The notes under the pieces were generated by a model. It was not told the DNA's origin and did no database searches. It was given only the letters and a program-made list of their open reading frames with translations. This document shows positions 1 to 9,700 of a stretch of DNA of 64,000 bases, piece by piece. Where the stretch lies: NCBI RefSeq assembly GCF_000372465.1, contig NZ_AQUZ01000017.1, positions 1-64,000 of the forward strand. The letters run 5' to 3'. The position numbers and the translations under genes were made by a program. The number at the start of each line of letters is the position of its first letter. Position 1 is the stretch's first letter. This stretch comes from Kribbella catacumbae DSM 19601 (GTDB taxonomy: Bacteria > Actinomycetota > Actinomycetes > Propionibacteriales > Kribbellaceae).

Positions 1-930
1 CTCAAAGTCGTCCCCGCCTGCAGGGTTGCCACCTTGGGCGCCCGCCGGTCGTCTGTTCGCCTGGTTGGTGTCCGCTGGGTGCTCAAAGTCGTCCCGTACT
101 CCGCGTGGCTGCCGCCTTGGGCTGCCGCCAGTCACGCGTCCGCGCGATGGGTGTCCGCCGGGTGTCCAGTCGTCCCGTACCCCGCGCGGCTGCCACCTTG
201 GGCACCCGCCGGTCGCGATTCTCCACGATCCATGCCCACCGTGTGCCCAAGGTCGTCCCGGCACCCAGCACGGTCGCCGCCTTGAGCACCGGCAGAGTCA
301 CGCGTCCGCGCGGTTCGTGCCCGCTGGGTGCTCAAAGTCGGCCCGTACTCCGCGTGGCTGCCGCCTTGGGCGCCGGCCAGTCGCCCGTCCGCGCGATTGG
401 CGTCCGCCGGGTGTCCAATCGTCCCGTACCCCGCGCGGCTGCCACCTTGGGCACCCGCCGGTCACGGTTCTCCACGATCCATGCCCACCGCGTGCCCAAG
501 GTCGTCCCGGCACCCAGCACGGTCACCGCCTTGAGCACCGGCCAGTCGCCCGTCCGCGCGGTTCGTGCCCATTGGGTGCTCAAAGTCGGCCCGTACTCCG
601 CGTGGCTGCCGCCTTGGGCGCCGGCCAGTCGCCCGTCCGCGCGATTGGCGTCCGCCGGGTGTCCAGTCGTCCCGTACCCCGCGCGGCTGCCACCTTGGGC
701 ACCCGCCGGTCACGGTTCTCCACGATCCATGCCCACCGCGTGCCCAAGGTCGTCCCGGCACCCACACGGTTACCGCCTTGAGCACCGGCCAGTCGCCCGT
801 CCGCGCGGTTCGTGCCCATTGGGTGCTCAAAGTCGGCCCGTACTCCGCGTGGCTGCCGCCTTGGGCACCCGCCAGTCACGCGTCCGCGTGGTTGGTGTCC
901 GCCGGGTGCTCTAAGTCGGCCGGCGCCCAA
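1..930. repeat. Satellite-like tandem array with higher-order repeat structure
   Basis: The motif CTCAAAGTCG recurs at about 1, 82, 331, 579 and 826, giving a long period of 247-249 bp from 82 onward. Each long unit consists of three diverged ~82-bp monomers; in the 331-578 copy these are 331-413, 414-494 and 495-578. Monomers share a TGCCnCCTTGGGC core, and two of the three also share GCCCGTCCGCGCG. The same monomer type is far more alike between long units than the three types are to each other, which is a true higher-order repeat. The period is not a multiple of three, so the open frames across it are by-products and no protein is supported. The array is cut by the window edge and fades out before the end of pheA. 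Confidence 0.9.
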
Positions 931-964
931 GCGGGGGTGGTGGGTGTTCGCCAGGGCCGGGTGG

Positions 965-1864
965 TTAGTGGTGGGGGCGGAGGGCGCGGTTGGCGGCTGG
1001 TTCGGCTATTTGGGCTCGGAAGGGGTGGGCGGGGTAGACGCCCAGGAGGCGGACCTCGACGGAGAAGAAGGCGAGTTCCTCCAGCGCCAGGGCTACGTGC
1101 GGGTCCTCGGGGTGGCCCTCGATGTCGGCGTAGAACTGGGTGGCGAAGAACGAGCCGCCGAGTTGGTAGCTCTCCAGCTTGGTCATGTTGACGCCGTTGG
1201 TGGCGAAGCCGCCCATCGCCTTGTAGAGCGCGGCGGGGACGTTGCGGACCCGGTAGACGAAGCTCGTGATGGTCGGTCCCGAGCCCACTTCCGGTACGTG
1301 CGGCTCGCGGGACAGTACGAGGAAGCGGGTCGTGTTGTGGTGCTCGTCCTCGACATCCGACGCCAGGATCTCGAGCCCGTAGAGCCCGGCCGCGGCCACC
1401 GGGGACAGGGCGGCGACGGTCGGGTCGCTCAGCTCGGACACCTCGCGGGCCGAGCCGGCGGTGTCGTCGGCGACGACGGTCGACCAGCCGTGCTCGCGGA
1501 TGATCTTGCGGCACTGGCCGAGCGCGTGCACGTGGCTGCGGACGGTCTGGATCGACTCGATCGAGGAACCCGGTACCGCCATCAGCTGGAAGTGGATCGG
1601 CAGGAAGAACTCGCCGATGATGTGCAGCCCGGAGTCCGGCAGCAGGTGGTGGATGTCCGCCACCCGGCCGGCGATCGAGTTGTCCACCGGGATCATCGCC
1701 AGCCCGGCCAGGCCGGTACTGACCGCCTCGAGCGCGTCCTCGAACGTCGTACAGGGCAGCTGTTCGCGGTCCGGGAACATCTCGGTGCACGCCATCGCCG
1801 AGTTGGCGCCTGGCTCACCCTGATAAGCGATCGGTCCGTCCACGGTTTCCCAGCCTAGTGCCAC
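965..1864 (-). CDS. pheA: Prephenate dehydratase (PheA) with ACT domain
   Basis: Converts prephenate to phenylpyruvate, the committed cytosolic step of phenylalanine synthesis. The 299-residue product has a periplasmic-binding-like catalytic domain (about 12-185) with the family TRF motif at 179-181 inside HNTTRF, then an ACT regulatory domain (about 198-275) for feedback by phenylalanine. The ACT motif reads ESYQ at 231-234 rather than ESRP, as in the subfamily whose ACT domain contains TKLESY and ADIEGHP. There is no chorismate mutase domain, so it is monofunctional. The GTG at 1864 is the most upstream plausible start and leaves little leader; a GTG seven codons later is an alternative. 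Its 3' end runs into the repeat array. Confidence 0.93.
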   Translation of the reverse strand: MALGWETVDGPIAYQGEPGANSAMACTEMFPDREQLPCTTFEDALEAVSTGLAGLAMIPVDNSIAGRVADIHHLLPDSGLHIIGEFFLPIHFQLMAVPGSSIESIQTVRSHVHALGQCRKIIREHGWSTVVADDTAGSAREVSELSDPTVAALSPVAAAGLYGLEILASDVEDEHHNTTRFLVLSREPHVPEVGSGPTITSFVYRVRNVPAALYKAMGGFATNGVNMTKLESYQLGGSFFATQFYADIEGHPEDPHVALALEELAFFSVEVRLLGVYPAHPFRAQIAEPAANRALRPHH

Positions 1865-1882
1865 CCTGTCTCACCCCTTGAT

Positions 1883-2686
1883 TCAGGTGTCCGACTTGCG
1901 GACTTTCTTGGGGGCGCCGGTGGTCGCCCGGCCTTCCAGCTGCTTGGCCTTGGTGGCGTACATGTCGATGTACTCCTGGCCGGACAGCTCCATGATCTTG
2001 TACATGATCTCGTCGGTGACGGCCCGCAGGATCAGCCGGTCGCCCTCCATCCCCTCGTACCGGGAGAAATCCAGCGGCTCGCCGAACTTGATCGTCGGGG
2101 GCGCCAGCGAGGCGACCACCTTGCCGGGCGGCGCGACCACATCGGTACCGATCACCCCGCAGGGGATCACCGGGACCTTCGCCTCCAGCGCGAGCCGGGC
2201 GACGCCGGTCCTGCCCTTGTAGAGCTTGCCGTCGTGCGAGCGGGTGCCCTCGGGGTAGATGCCGAACAGCTCGCCGCGCTCCAGCACCTTCATGCCGGCC
2301 CGGATGGCGCCCTCGGAGGCGGAGCCGCCGGAGCGGTCGATCGGCACCTGGCCGGTGCCCTTGAAGAAGCCGCGCTGGAACCGGCCCTTGATCCCGGCGC
2401 CGGTGAAGTAGTCGGACTTGGCCACGAAGGTGACCCGGCGGCGGACCACCAGCGGCATGAAGATCCAGTCCGCGTAGGACAGGTGGTTGCTGGCGATGAT
2501 CGCCGGTCCGAGCGCCGGGATGTGCTCGGCGCCCTCCACCTTCGGACGGAAGATGCGTTTGACCGGCGGGCCGACCACGACGTTCTTCAGCACCCAGTAG
2601 ATGCCCTTGCCGTCGCCGTCACTGGCGTCGTCGACCGGGCGCTCCCGGTCTGGCTCGGGTCGCGGCGATTGCGCCGGTTCCGTCAT
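1883..2686 (-). CDS. 1-acyl-sn-glycerol-3-phosphate acyltransferase family (PlsC-like)
   Basis: Expected to acylate lysophosphatidic acid, or a related acceptor, at the inner face of the membrane. The 267-residue protein carries the acyltransferase block I NHLSYAD at 67-73 (NHx4D catalytic pair) and block III YPEGTRS at 144-150. About 26 polar residues precede the first conserved segment. The ATG at 2686 is chosen because AGGAAAGGA lies just upstream; an open frame continues far upstream but lacks family similarity there. It lies 18 bp upstream of pheA on the same strand, so co-transcription is possible. The exact acyl acceptor cannot be told from sequence. Confidence 0.9.
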   Translation of the reverse strand: MTEPAQSPRPEPDRERPVDDASDGDGKGIYWVLKNVVVGPPVKRIFRPKVEGAEHIPALGPAIIASNHLSYADWIFMPLVVRRRVTFVAKSDYFTGAGIKGRFQRGFFKGTGQVPIDRSGGSASEGAIRAGMKVLERGELFGIYPEGTRSHDGKLYKGRTGVARLALEAKVPVIPCGVIGTDVVAPPGKVVASLAPPTIKFGEPLDFSRYEGMEGDRLILRAVTDEIMYKIMELSGQEYIDMYATKAKQLEGRATTGAPKKVRKSDT

Positions 2687-2881
2687 CGATGTCCTTTCCT
2701 CACGTTTCCCCGAGCCCTCATGATGCCGTACGCTGCCCGCGCTCGCCGCAAGTCGCCGCGCCTGCCGTTGGGAAGTCGCCGCGCGGGAACGGCTGACAAG
2801 TTCGGCGCCAGCTTCGTAGGCTTCTGACGGCGGGCCTGACGCGGGCCGTACCGGGGCGCTGGAGCTGGGAGGGGCCGGGTT

Positions 2882-5194
2882 GTGAGGACTGGTTTCAGGA
2901 CGAGGCGGCTGACCGCCGTACTGGCTGTGGCGGCTGCCGCCTTCGCTGGGCTCCCACTGGCAGCCGCTGCGGTGAAGCAGCCTGCAGCAACGCCCGCCGC
3001 CGCACTGGCGCCCGCCGCGACGGTGGTGCCTCTGCAGGTGACCGGGCCGGCGGCCTCGCGATTCAACCTGGTGGTGATGGGTGACGGGTACACCGCCGCC
3101 GACCTGCCGAAGTTCCGCGAGCAGGTGGACAAGCACCTGAATGTCCTCTGGAGCATCGAGCCGTTCAAGTCGTACCGCAACTACGTCAACGTGTACGCCG
3201 TCGAGATCGCCTCACCCGAGAGCGGCGTCGACTGCGACCCCAGCCTGACCTCGCCCAAGGTCGACACCCCGCTGCAGATGGGCTTCTGGGGCGGTTGCAA
3301 CCCGGCATCGGTCCAGCGGCTGCTCACGGTCAGCTCGACCGCCGCCGCGCAGTACGCCGATCTGGTGCCCGGCACGACCGCTGCGAACCGGCAAATTCTT
3401 GCTATCGGCAACAGCGACACGTACGGCGGCGCCGGTGGTACCTACGCGACCGCCTCCGGTGGCAACGCGCTGTCGGCCCTGATCACGCCCCACGAGCTGG
3501 GACACTCGCTGGGTGGGCTCCAGGACGAGTACGACTACTACGCCCGCGGCGAGCGCGGAGCGGCGTACGGGGGTCCGGAGCCGAGCTCGATCCACCACAC
3601 GCTGCTGACCGAGCAGCAGATGCTCGACCAGCAGAAGAAGTGGTTCCGCTGGCTGGGGGAGCCGTCCGAGTCAGGCGGCCCGATCGCCCGCTACGAAGCC
3701 GGTATGTACGCCGGCTCCGGCGTCTGGCGCCCCAGCAAGCACTCGATGATGAAGACCCTCGGCTACTACTTCGACCAGGTCTCCCGCGAACGGATGACTC
3801 AGCGAATCTCCTCCCGAGCCTCCCTCTTCCAAGCCAGTACTCCGGCCGGCCCGGTCGCCCCCAACCAACTCGTCTGGCTCCAGACCCTGCACCCGGCCAG
3901 CCACGAGCTGACCGTCACGTGGACTCTCGACAACACGGTTCTGCCCACCAACAACAGCCGTGCGGTGGACCTGGGCTCCCTCAACCTGTCGCCCGGCCCT
4001 CACACGCTGACAGCCAAGATCGTCGACCCCACCTCCTTCGTCCGGGACCCGGCTGTCCGAGCTTCCTCGGCGCTGACGGCCACCCGCACCTGGACCGTCA
4101 GCCCGGCGCTCAGCGCCTCCCCGTCCGGTGACTCGCCTACCTTCACCACCTCGACCTCGACCGAGCACCCGGTCAATGCGGATGAGGTCGTCTACGTGGA
4201 GACCACGCAGCCCGACTCCGAGCAGCCAGCCGTCGAGTGGCGAGTCGACGGGATAATGGCGCCAAACCCGGGCAACGACCGCGACTTCCCGCTGGCTCCA
4301 CTCAACCTGACCGGCCGGCACACCCTCACCGCCACCGTCGGTACGAGCACGCTCACCTGGGAGATCGACGGCATCGAGCCGACCGTCGACTCCACCCTGT
4401 CCAAGCCGCTCCTCAAGATCACGAAACCCACCGGACCGGAGTACATCTACAACGACGCCTTCACGATGGGGCTGAAGGCGACGGACGACAGCGCCGGGTA
4501 CGTCGTACCGGAGTTCCGCGTGGACGGTGATGGCTGGTACAACTACTACGGCTGGCCGACCGACGCGGATGCTCCGTTCAAGTTCACCGCCGAGGGCACC
4601 GCGATCGACCAGCTCGTCTACGGCAAGCTCGGCGTACCGCGGGTCGTGCCCTGGGACGACGTGCCGTCGGGCTACGGCCGGCATCGGATCGAGTATCGCG
4701 CTATCGATGCCTCTGGCAACATCGCGACGCCGCAACGACTCGCCGTCACGTTGTTGCGTCCGGCACCTACTTGCACGAAGACCATCACCGGCACCCAAAA
4801 CGCCCCACTGACAGTGGTTTCCGGGGTCACCTGCCTGATCGGTGCCACCATCAACGGTCCGGTGATGGTTGCCCAAGGCGCCTCGTTGGTTGCCACCGAC
4901 ACCAAGATCGCCGGCCCGGTGAACGCTCGGAAAGCCGCCGATCTCCACCTCCTCCGTACTACGGTCAACGGTCCGGTCAGCCTCACCGACACCAGCCGAA
5001 GCGCAGTACTGGTCGGAGCCACCATCAGCGGGCCGGTCTCCGTCGTCGGCGCGAGTACGACGGAGCCCGTAGTACTCGCCGGCAACACGATCAACGGCGG
5101 GCTCGCTTGCTCCTCCAACACGGCCAAGCCCACCAACCTGCAGGCCCCGAACCACGTCTCCGGCCCCCGCGCCGGCCAATGCAGCGGCCTCTGA
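2882..5194 (+). CDS. Secreted M64-type (IgA peptidase-like) metallopeptidase
   Basis: A 770-residue exported zinc peptidase. A Sec-type signal peptide is visible (RTRR, then an alanine/leucine-rich core, residues about 6-30). The zinc site HELGHSLGGLQDEYD begins at residue 204, with the GLQDE extension typical of M64 peptidases, and NLVVMGDGYTAADLPKF near residue 62 is the usual N-terminal M64 block. The C-terminal half (about 320-770) is rich in Ser/Thr/Pro and beta structure and looks like Ig-like and stalk modules. Residues about 635-765 contain four or five repeats of an INGPV-type motif, suggesting a small beta-helix. The GTG start follows GGGAGGGG. It is divergent from plsC across 195 bp. 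Substrate unknown. Confidence 0.88.
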   Translation: MRTGFRTRRLTAVLAVAAAAFAGLPLAAAAVKQPAATPAAALAPAATVVPLQVTGPAASRFNLVVMGDGYTAADLPKFREQVDKHLNVLWSIEPFKSYRNYVNVYAVEIASPESGVDCDPSLTSPKVDTPLQMGFWGGCNPASVQRLLTVSSTAAAQYADLVPGTTAANRQILAIGNSDTYGGAGGTYATASGGNALSALITPHELGHSLGGLQDEYDYYARGERGAAYGGPEPSSIHHTLLTEQQMLDQQKKWFRWLGEPSESGGPIARYEAGMYAGSGVWRPSKHSMMKTLGYYFDQVSRERMTQRISSRASLFQASTPAGPVAPNQLVWLQTLHPASHELTVTWTLDNTVLPTNNSRAVDLGSLNLSPGPHTLTAKIVDPTSFVRDPAVRASSALTATRTWTVSPALSASPSGDSPTFTTSTSTEHPVNADEVVYVETTQPDSEQPAVEWRVDGIMAPNPGNDRDFPLAPLNLTGRHTLTATVGTSTLTWEIDGIEPTVDSTLSKPLLKITKPTGPEYIYNDAFTMGLKATDDSAGYVVPEFRVDGDGWYNYYGWPTDADAPFKFTAEGTAIDQLVYGKLGVPRVVPWDDVPSGYGRHRIEYRAIDASGNIATPQRLAVTLLRPAPTCTKTITGTQNAPLTVVSGVTCLIGATINGPVMVAQGASLVATDTKIAGPVNARKAADLHLLRTTVNGPVSLTDTSRSAVLVGATISGPVSVVGASTTEPVVLAGNTINGGLACSSNTAKPTNLQAPNHVSGPRAGQCSGL

Positions 5195-5218
5195 CAGGTC
5201 ACTGAAAGGCGGGTTGGG

Positions 5219-5224
5219 TAGCTT
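5219..5224 (+). promoter_or_regulatory. Leaderless-type -10 box (TAGCTT) for the DUF1772 gene
   Basis: TAGCTT ends exactly six nucleotides before the ATG at 5231, which would put the transcription start on the start codon. No ribosome binding site is visible, consistent with leaderless translation. Inferred from spacing only. Confidence 0.5.
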
Positions 5225-5230
5225 TCCGCC

Positions 5231-5731
5231 ATGAACGGACTGCGAATTGCGTCGCTGCTGGTCGCCACGATGCTGATGGGCCTGGTAGCGGGGGTGTTCG
5301 GCATCTATGCGAACGCCTTCATGCCCGGCCTGGCCAAAACCGACGACAAGACCTTCGTCGGCGCGTTCCAGGCGGTCGACCGGGCGATCATCAATCCGGT
5401 GTTCCTCGGCCTCGGCTTCTTCGGCGCGCTGATCTTCACCGCGCTGGCCGGCGTGCTGAGCCTGAAGGAGAAGTCGCTGCCGTGGATCGCGATCGCCTTC
5501 GTGCTCTATCTGGCGGTCGTGATCATCACGGTGAGCGTGAACGTGCCGATGAACGACGCGATCAAGGCGGCCGGTGACCCGAACACGATCGACGTTACGG
5601 CCGTCCGGGCGGCCTTCGACGAGTCGAAGTGGCGGGCCTTCAACCTGGTCCGCGCGGTTCTCAACACCGCCGCCTTCGGCCTGCTCGCCTGGGCGCTGGT
5701 CGTGACCGGCAAGTCCAGCGCCCAACCGTGA
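5231..5731 (+). CDS. DUF1772 family integral membrane protein
   Basis: A 166-residue protein with four predicted membrane helices (about 5-27, 53-78, 85-107, 140-160). The NVPMND motif at about 103-108 and the later W-x2-FNLVR segment are typical of DUF1772 (anthrone-oxygenase-like) proteins. The ATG lies six bases after a TAGCTT box, suggesting a leaderless message. It stands alone between a peptidase and the RNase E cluster. The molecular function of bacterial DUF1772 proteins is unknown; membership rests on the NVPxND pattern and topology. Confidence 0.75.
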   Translation: MNGLRIASLLVATMLMGLVAGVFGIYANAFMPGLAKTDDKTFVGAFQAVDRAIINPVFLGLGFFGALIFTALAGVLSLKEKSLPWIAIAFVLYLAVVIITVSVNVPMNDAIKAAGDPNTIDVTAVRAAFDESKWRAFNLVRAVLNTAAFGLLAWALVVTGKSSAQP

Positions 5732-5791
5732 CGGCGAGGCTACGGCCGCCGAGATGTGAGCCGCGGGCGCACAAGCTGCCAGAATGGCGAT

Positions 5792-6619
5792 GTGGCACCA
5801 GTTCAAGCTCCGCCGTCCCAGCAGCTTCCCGCGGTCCAGAAGCTGCGCATCCGCTTCGCCAAGCGCGGGCGGTTGCGATTCACCTCACACCGCGACTTCC
5901 AGCGCGCGTTCGAGCGGGCGGTCCGGCGGGCGGAGCTGCCGGTGGCGTTCTCGCACGGCTTCAGCCCGCACCCGAAGATCTCGTACGCCGGTGCGGCGCC
6001 GACCGGAGCCGCCTCGGAGGCGGAGTACCTGGAGATCTCGCTCACACATGAGCGTGATCCCGAGCAGGTCCGGGCCGACCTCGACGAGGCGCTGCCGCCC
6101 GGGCTGGACGTGCTCGAGGTGGTCGTCGCCGGGCCGGGGGCGCTGGCGGAGCGGCTGGAGGCCAGCGAGTGGCTGATCGCGTTGCCTGGGGCGGATCCCG
6201 CGGTAGCCGAGGAAGCCGTCGCGGCGTTCCTCGCCCGGGAGGAAATTCTGGTCGAGCGCATGACCAAACGGGGACTTCGCTCGTTCGACTGTCGGGACGC
6301 CGTTCTCCGACTCACCGTCGGCAGTGAACAGGCGCCGGTTGCGACGTGTGCGATACTGCAAGTGGTGTTACGGCACGGAACCCCGGCCGTGAGACCCGAC
6401 GACGTTCTCGCCGGCGTGCTGCAAGTAGCGACGCTTCCGGTGACGGGCCCGGCTCTTCTGACCAGGCTCGCCCAGGGCCCGCTCACTGCGGCCACCGGCA
6501 CTGTGGACGATCCGCTCGCTCGTGACCGCGACGCCACCCAGGCGACCGCGACCGGCCAGGCGGTCGACCACCAGACGCATGTAGCGGAGGGCGACGCCGC
6601 CGCTCCAGCTGCGCCCTAG
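5792..6619 (+). CDS. TIGR03936/DUF2344 family radical-SAM-associated protein
   Basis: Homologous to the DUF2344 domain that, in many bacteria, is fused to or encoded next to a B12-binding radical SAM protein and sits just upstream of the RNase E/G gene, as here. The diagnostic N-terminus KLRIRFAKRGRLRFTSHRDF and the FSHGFSPHPKISYA block are both present. The 275-residue length fits a stand-alone copy plus a low-complexity tail. The GTG at 5792 is preferred because CAGAAT lies six bases before it (leaderless pattern); an in-frame GTG at 5756 is less likely. The radical SAM partner should lie elsewhere, since none is in the window. Role not established; tRNA or RNA modification has been suggested from context. 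Confidence 0.85.
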   Translation: MAPVQAPPSQQLPAVQKLRIRFAKRGRLRFTSHRDFQRAFERAVRRAELPVAFSHGFSPHPKISYAGAAPTGAASEAEYLEISLTHERDPEQVRADLDEALPPGLDVLEVVVAGPGALAERLEASEWLIALPGADPAVAEEAVAAFLAREEILVERMTKRGLRSFDCRDAVLRLTVGSEQAPVATCAILQVVLRHGTPAVRPDDVLAGVLQVATLPVTGPALLTRLAQGPLTAATGTVDDPLARDRDATQATATGQAVDHQTHVAEGDAAAPAAP

Positions 6620-6764
6620 GCGCTGGCGGGAGCGGATCCAGAAGGCTTCCGCCGTACCGGCTTTGCACCCCGGCAGCGGCGAGACCGAGACCGCTTTGGG
6701 GCAGCGCCGGACCCGTGACAGGGGTCGCAGGGTGCGCCGCAAGGCCTGAGGAGACCCGCACCGC

Positions 6765-9700
6765 ATGCTCGACAACGAGCCGAACACCACCGAAGCAGCC
6801 GAAACAGCTGCCACCGCCCCCGCAGCCAAGCGTGCTGCCAAACAGCCGGCCAAGAAGGCGACGACCCGCAAGCGCACCACCAAGAAGTCCGCTGCGGCCG
6901 TTCCCGCTGAAGCCGAGGCTGTCAGCACCCAGTCCGACGCCGAGTCCGCCGACCCGGCGCCGGTCAAGAAGGCTGCCGCCAAGCGCACGGTCAAGAAGGC
7001 GGCCGCCAAGCGCCCCGCCAAGAAGACCGCGGCCAGTCGCGACACCGCCCAGGACTCGCTCCTGGAGGCCGACGAGGCTGCCGAGCAGCCCGCTGCCCCG
7101 GCGCGGACCGCGAAGAAGACCACCCGCAAGCGCAGTACCAAGAAGGCCGCCGCCCCGCAGCCTGACCTCCTCACCGAGGACACCCACCACACCGACGGCC
7201 CCCTTGCCGCGGCCGAACTCCCCGAAGAGCAACTGACCGACGAGGAACTGGCCGCAGCCGAAGCCGCCATCGGCAGCTCCGCGACCGCTTCCGGCCGCTC
7301 CGCGACCGCTCGCGGCAGGTCGGCGACAGCCTCGAGCGACTCGGCCACGGACACCTCCGGCGCGACCTCTTCCACTTCTTCTTCCACGGAGCGAGGCGGC
7401 GAAGCCGCCGATGCTCCGGCTGAGGGAACGCGGCGCTCGCGGCGCCGGGCTCCGGCTGCTGCCGCTGTCCTGTTCCAGGCGCCCACCGAGGTGCCTGCTC
7501 AGGCTCAAGCGACCAGCCCGGTCGAAGCCACCCCCGAGGAAGCCGCCCCCACCAGCCGCCGCAGGCGGCGTCCGTCGGCTGCCGAGCGCGCAGCCGAGGC
7601 AGCAGCCGCAGCAGCCGAGTCTGAGGCAGTAGAGCCGGAGCAGACCCCCGAGGTCGCCGAGGAGCAGCAGACCACCACCCGCCGTCGCCGGAGCCGCCGC
7701 AGCCGCGACGCTGACGAAGCCGCCGCCGCCGAGACCGCGGTCGAGGACGACGAAGAGACCGACGAGGACCAGAGCGCCGAAGCCGACGAGCTCGACGGCG
7801 AGGAAGGTGGCGAGGGTACCCGCCGTCGCCGCCGTCGCCGTGGTGGCCGCCGCCGCCGCAAGGCCGGTGACGCCGACTCCGAGGACAGCGCCGAAGAAGG
7901 CGACGAGTCGGAGGACGACCAGACCGAGGACGAGGCCGACGACGACCAGTCCGCCGAGTCCGACGACGAGACCGAGTCCGGTACGTCGTCCCGCCGCCGT
8001 CGCCGTCGTCGCCGCCGCAAGGGCGAAGACGCCGGTACCGCTGCGGACGACCCGGACGAGACCGTCGTCCGGGTCCGCGAGCCGCGCAGCAAGACCCCCA
8101 CGAACGAGATCACCGCGGTCGAGGGCTCGACCCGCCTCGAGGCCAAGAAGCAGCGCCGCCGCGAGGGCCGCGCCGCCGGCCGCCGCCGCGCGCCGATCGT
8201 CACCGAGGCCGAGTTCCTGGCCCGGCGCGAGTCGGTCGAGCGGACGATGGTGATCCGAGCCCGCGAGGACCTGACTCAGATCGCCGTCTCCGAGGACAAC
8301 GTGCTGGTCGAGCACTACGTCGCCCAGGCGGAGCAGAGCTCGCTGATCGGCAACGTGTACCTCGGCCGCGTCCAGAACGTGCTGCCCAGCATGGAGGCCG
8401 CGTTCATCGACATCGGCAAGGGCCGCAACGCGGTCCTGTACGCCGGTGAGGTGGACTGGGCGACCCTCGGCGGCGCCAACGGGCCGCGCAAGATCGAGTC
8501 CGTGCTCAAGTCCGGTCAGGCGGTCCTGGTCCAGGTGACCAAGGACCCGATCGGCCACAAGGGCGCCCGGCTGACCAACCAGATCAGCCTCCCCGGCCGG
8601 TACGTCGTGTACGTCCCGCGCGGCGGCAACGGCGGCATCAGCCGCAAGCTGCCCGACACCGAGCGGAACCGCCTCAAGGGCATCCTCAAGGACATCGTCC
8701 CGGACGAGGCGGGCGTGATCGTGCGTACCGCGGCCGAGGGCGCGACCGAGGACGAGCTGACCGCCGACGTCAGCCGCCTGCAGTCGTACTGGACGGAGAT
8801 CGACAAGAAGTCGAAGAACGGCCAGGCGCCCGCCCTGCTGCACGGTGAGCCCGACCTGCTGATCCGGGTCGTCCGCGACCTGTTCACCGAGGACTTCTCC
8901 AAGCTCGTCATCTCCGGTGACGACGCCTTCGACCAGGTCAAGGAGTACGTCTCGTACGTCGCTCCGCACCTGGCCGCCCGGGTGGAGAAGTGGGCTGGTG
9001 ACGGGGATGTCTTCTCGAACTTCCGGATCGACGAGCAGATCAAGAAGGCGCTGGACCGCAAGGTCTGGCTGCCGTCGGGTGGTTCGCTGATCATCGACCG
9101 GACCGAGGCGATGACGGTCGTCGACGTCAACACCGGCAAGTTCACCGGCTCCGGGGGCAACCTCGAGGAGACGGTCACCAAGAACAACCTGGAAGCGGCC
9201 GAGGAGATCGTCCGCCAGCTGCGGCTGCGCGACATCGGCGGCATCATCGTGATCGACTTCATCGACATGGTGCTGGAGCTCAACCGCGACCTGGTACTGC
9301 GCCGGCTGGTGGAGTGCCTGGGCCGCGACCGGACCAAGCACCAGGTCGCCGAGGTGACCTCGCTCGGACTGGTCCAGATGACCCGGAAGCGGATCGGGAC
9401 CGGCCTGCTCGAGGCGTTCAGCGAGAACTGCGACCACTGCGGTGGCCGCGGGCTGACCCTGCACGACGAGCCGAAGGAGTCCCGCCGCCGGCAGGACGAC
9501 GGCCGTGGCCGCGGCCAGCAGAGCCAGCAGCAGTCGCAGAACGAGCAGAAGAGCGACGGCGACAGCGGCGCGGCGAAGAAGACCTCCCGCAGCCGCAACC
9601 GCGGCAAGAACCGCGGCCGGGGCGACGACGAGCAGCCGGAGCAGGAGCAGCAGAACAACGACGCCGCTCAGCGCCTGGCGCAGATCGCTGCCGCCTCCCA

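Noticed and set aside
26-930. Several long overlapping frames on both strands, 70-270 codons, rich in Arg/Pro
   Set aside because: They arise from the tandem repeats; the 248-bp period changes frame at each unit, there are no ribosome sites, and three to six frames are open at once.
1-930. CRISPR array
   Set aside because: Units are contiguous diverged monomers of ~82 bp with no short constant repeat alternating with unique spacers, and no cas genes are near.
3671-5806. 711-codon minus-strand frame opposite the M64 peptidase
   Set aside because: GC-rich third-position shadow; no motifs, antisense to a protein with a clear signal peptide and zinc site.
6483-9464. 993-codon minus-strand frame opposite rne
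   Set aside because: Low-complexity Gly/Leu/Val shadow of a gene with unambiguous RNase E motifs.
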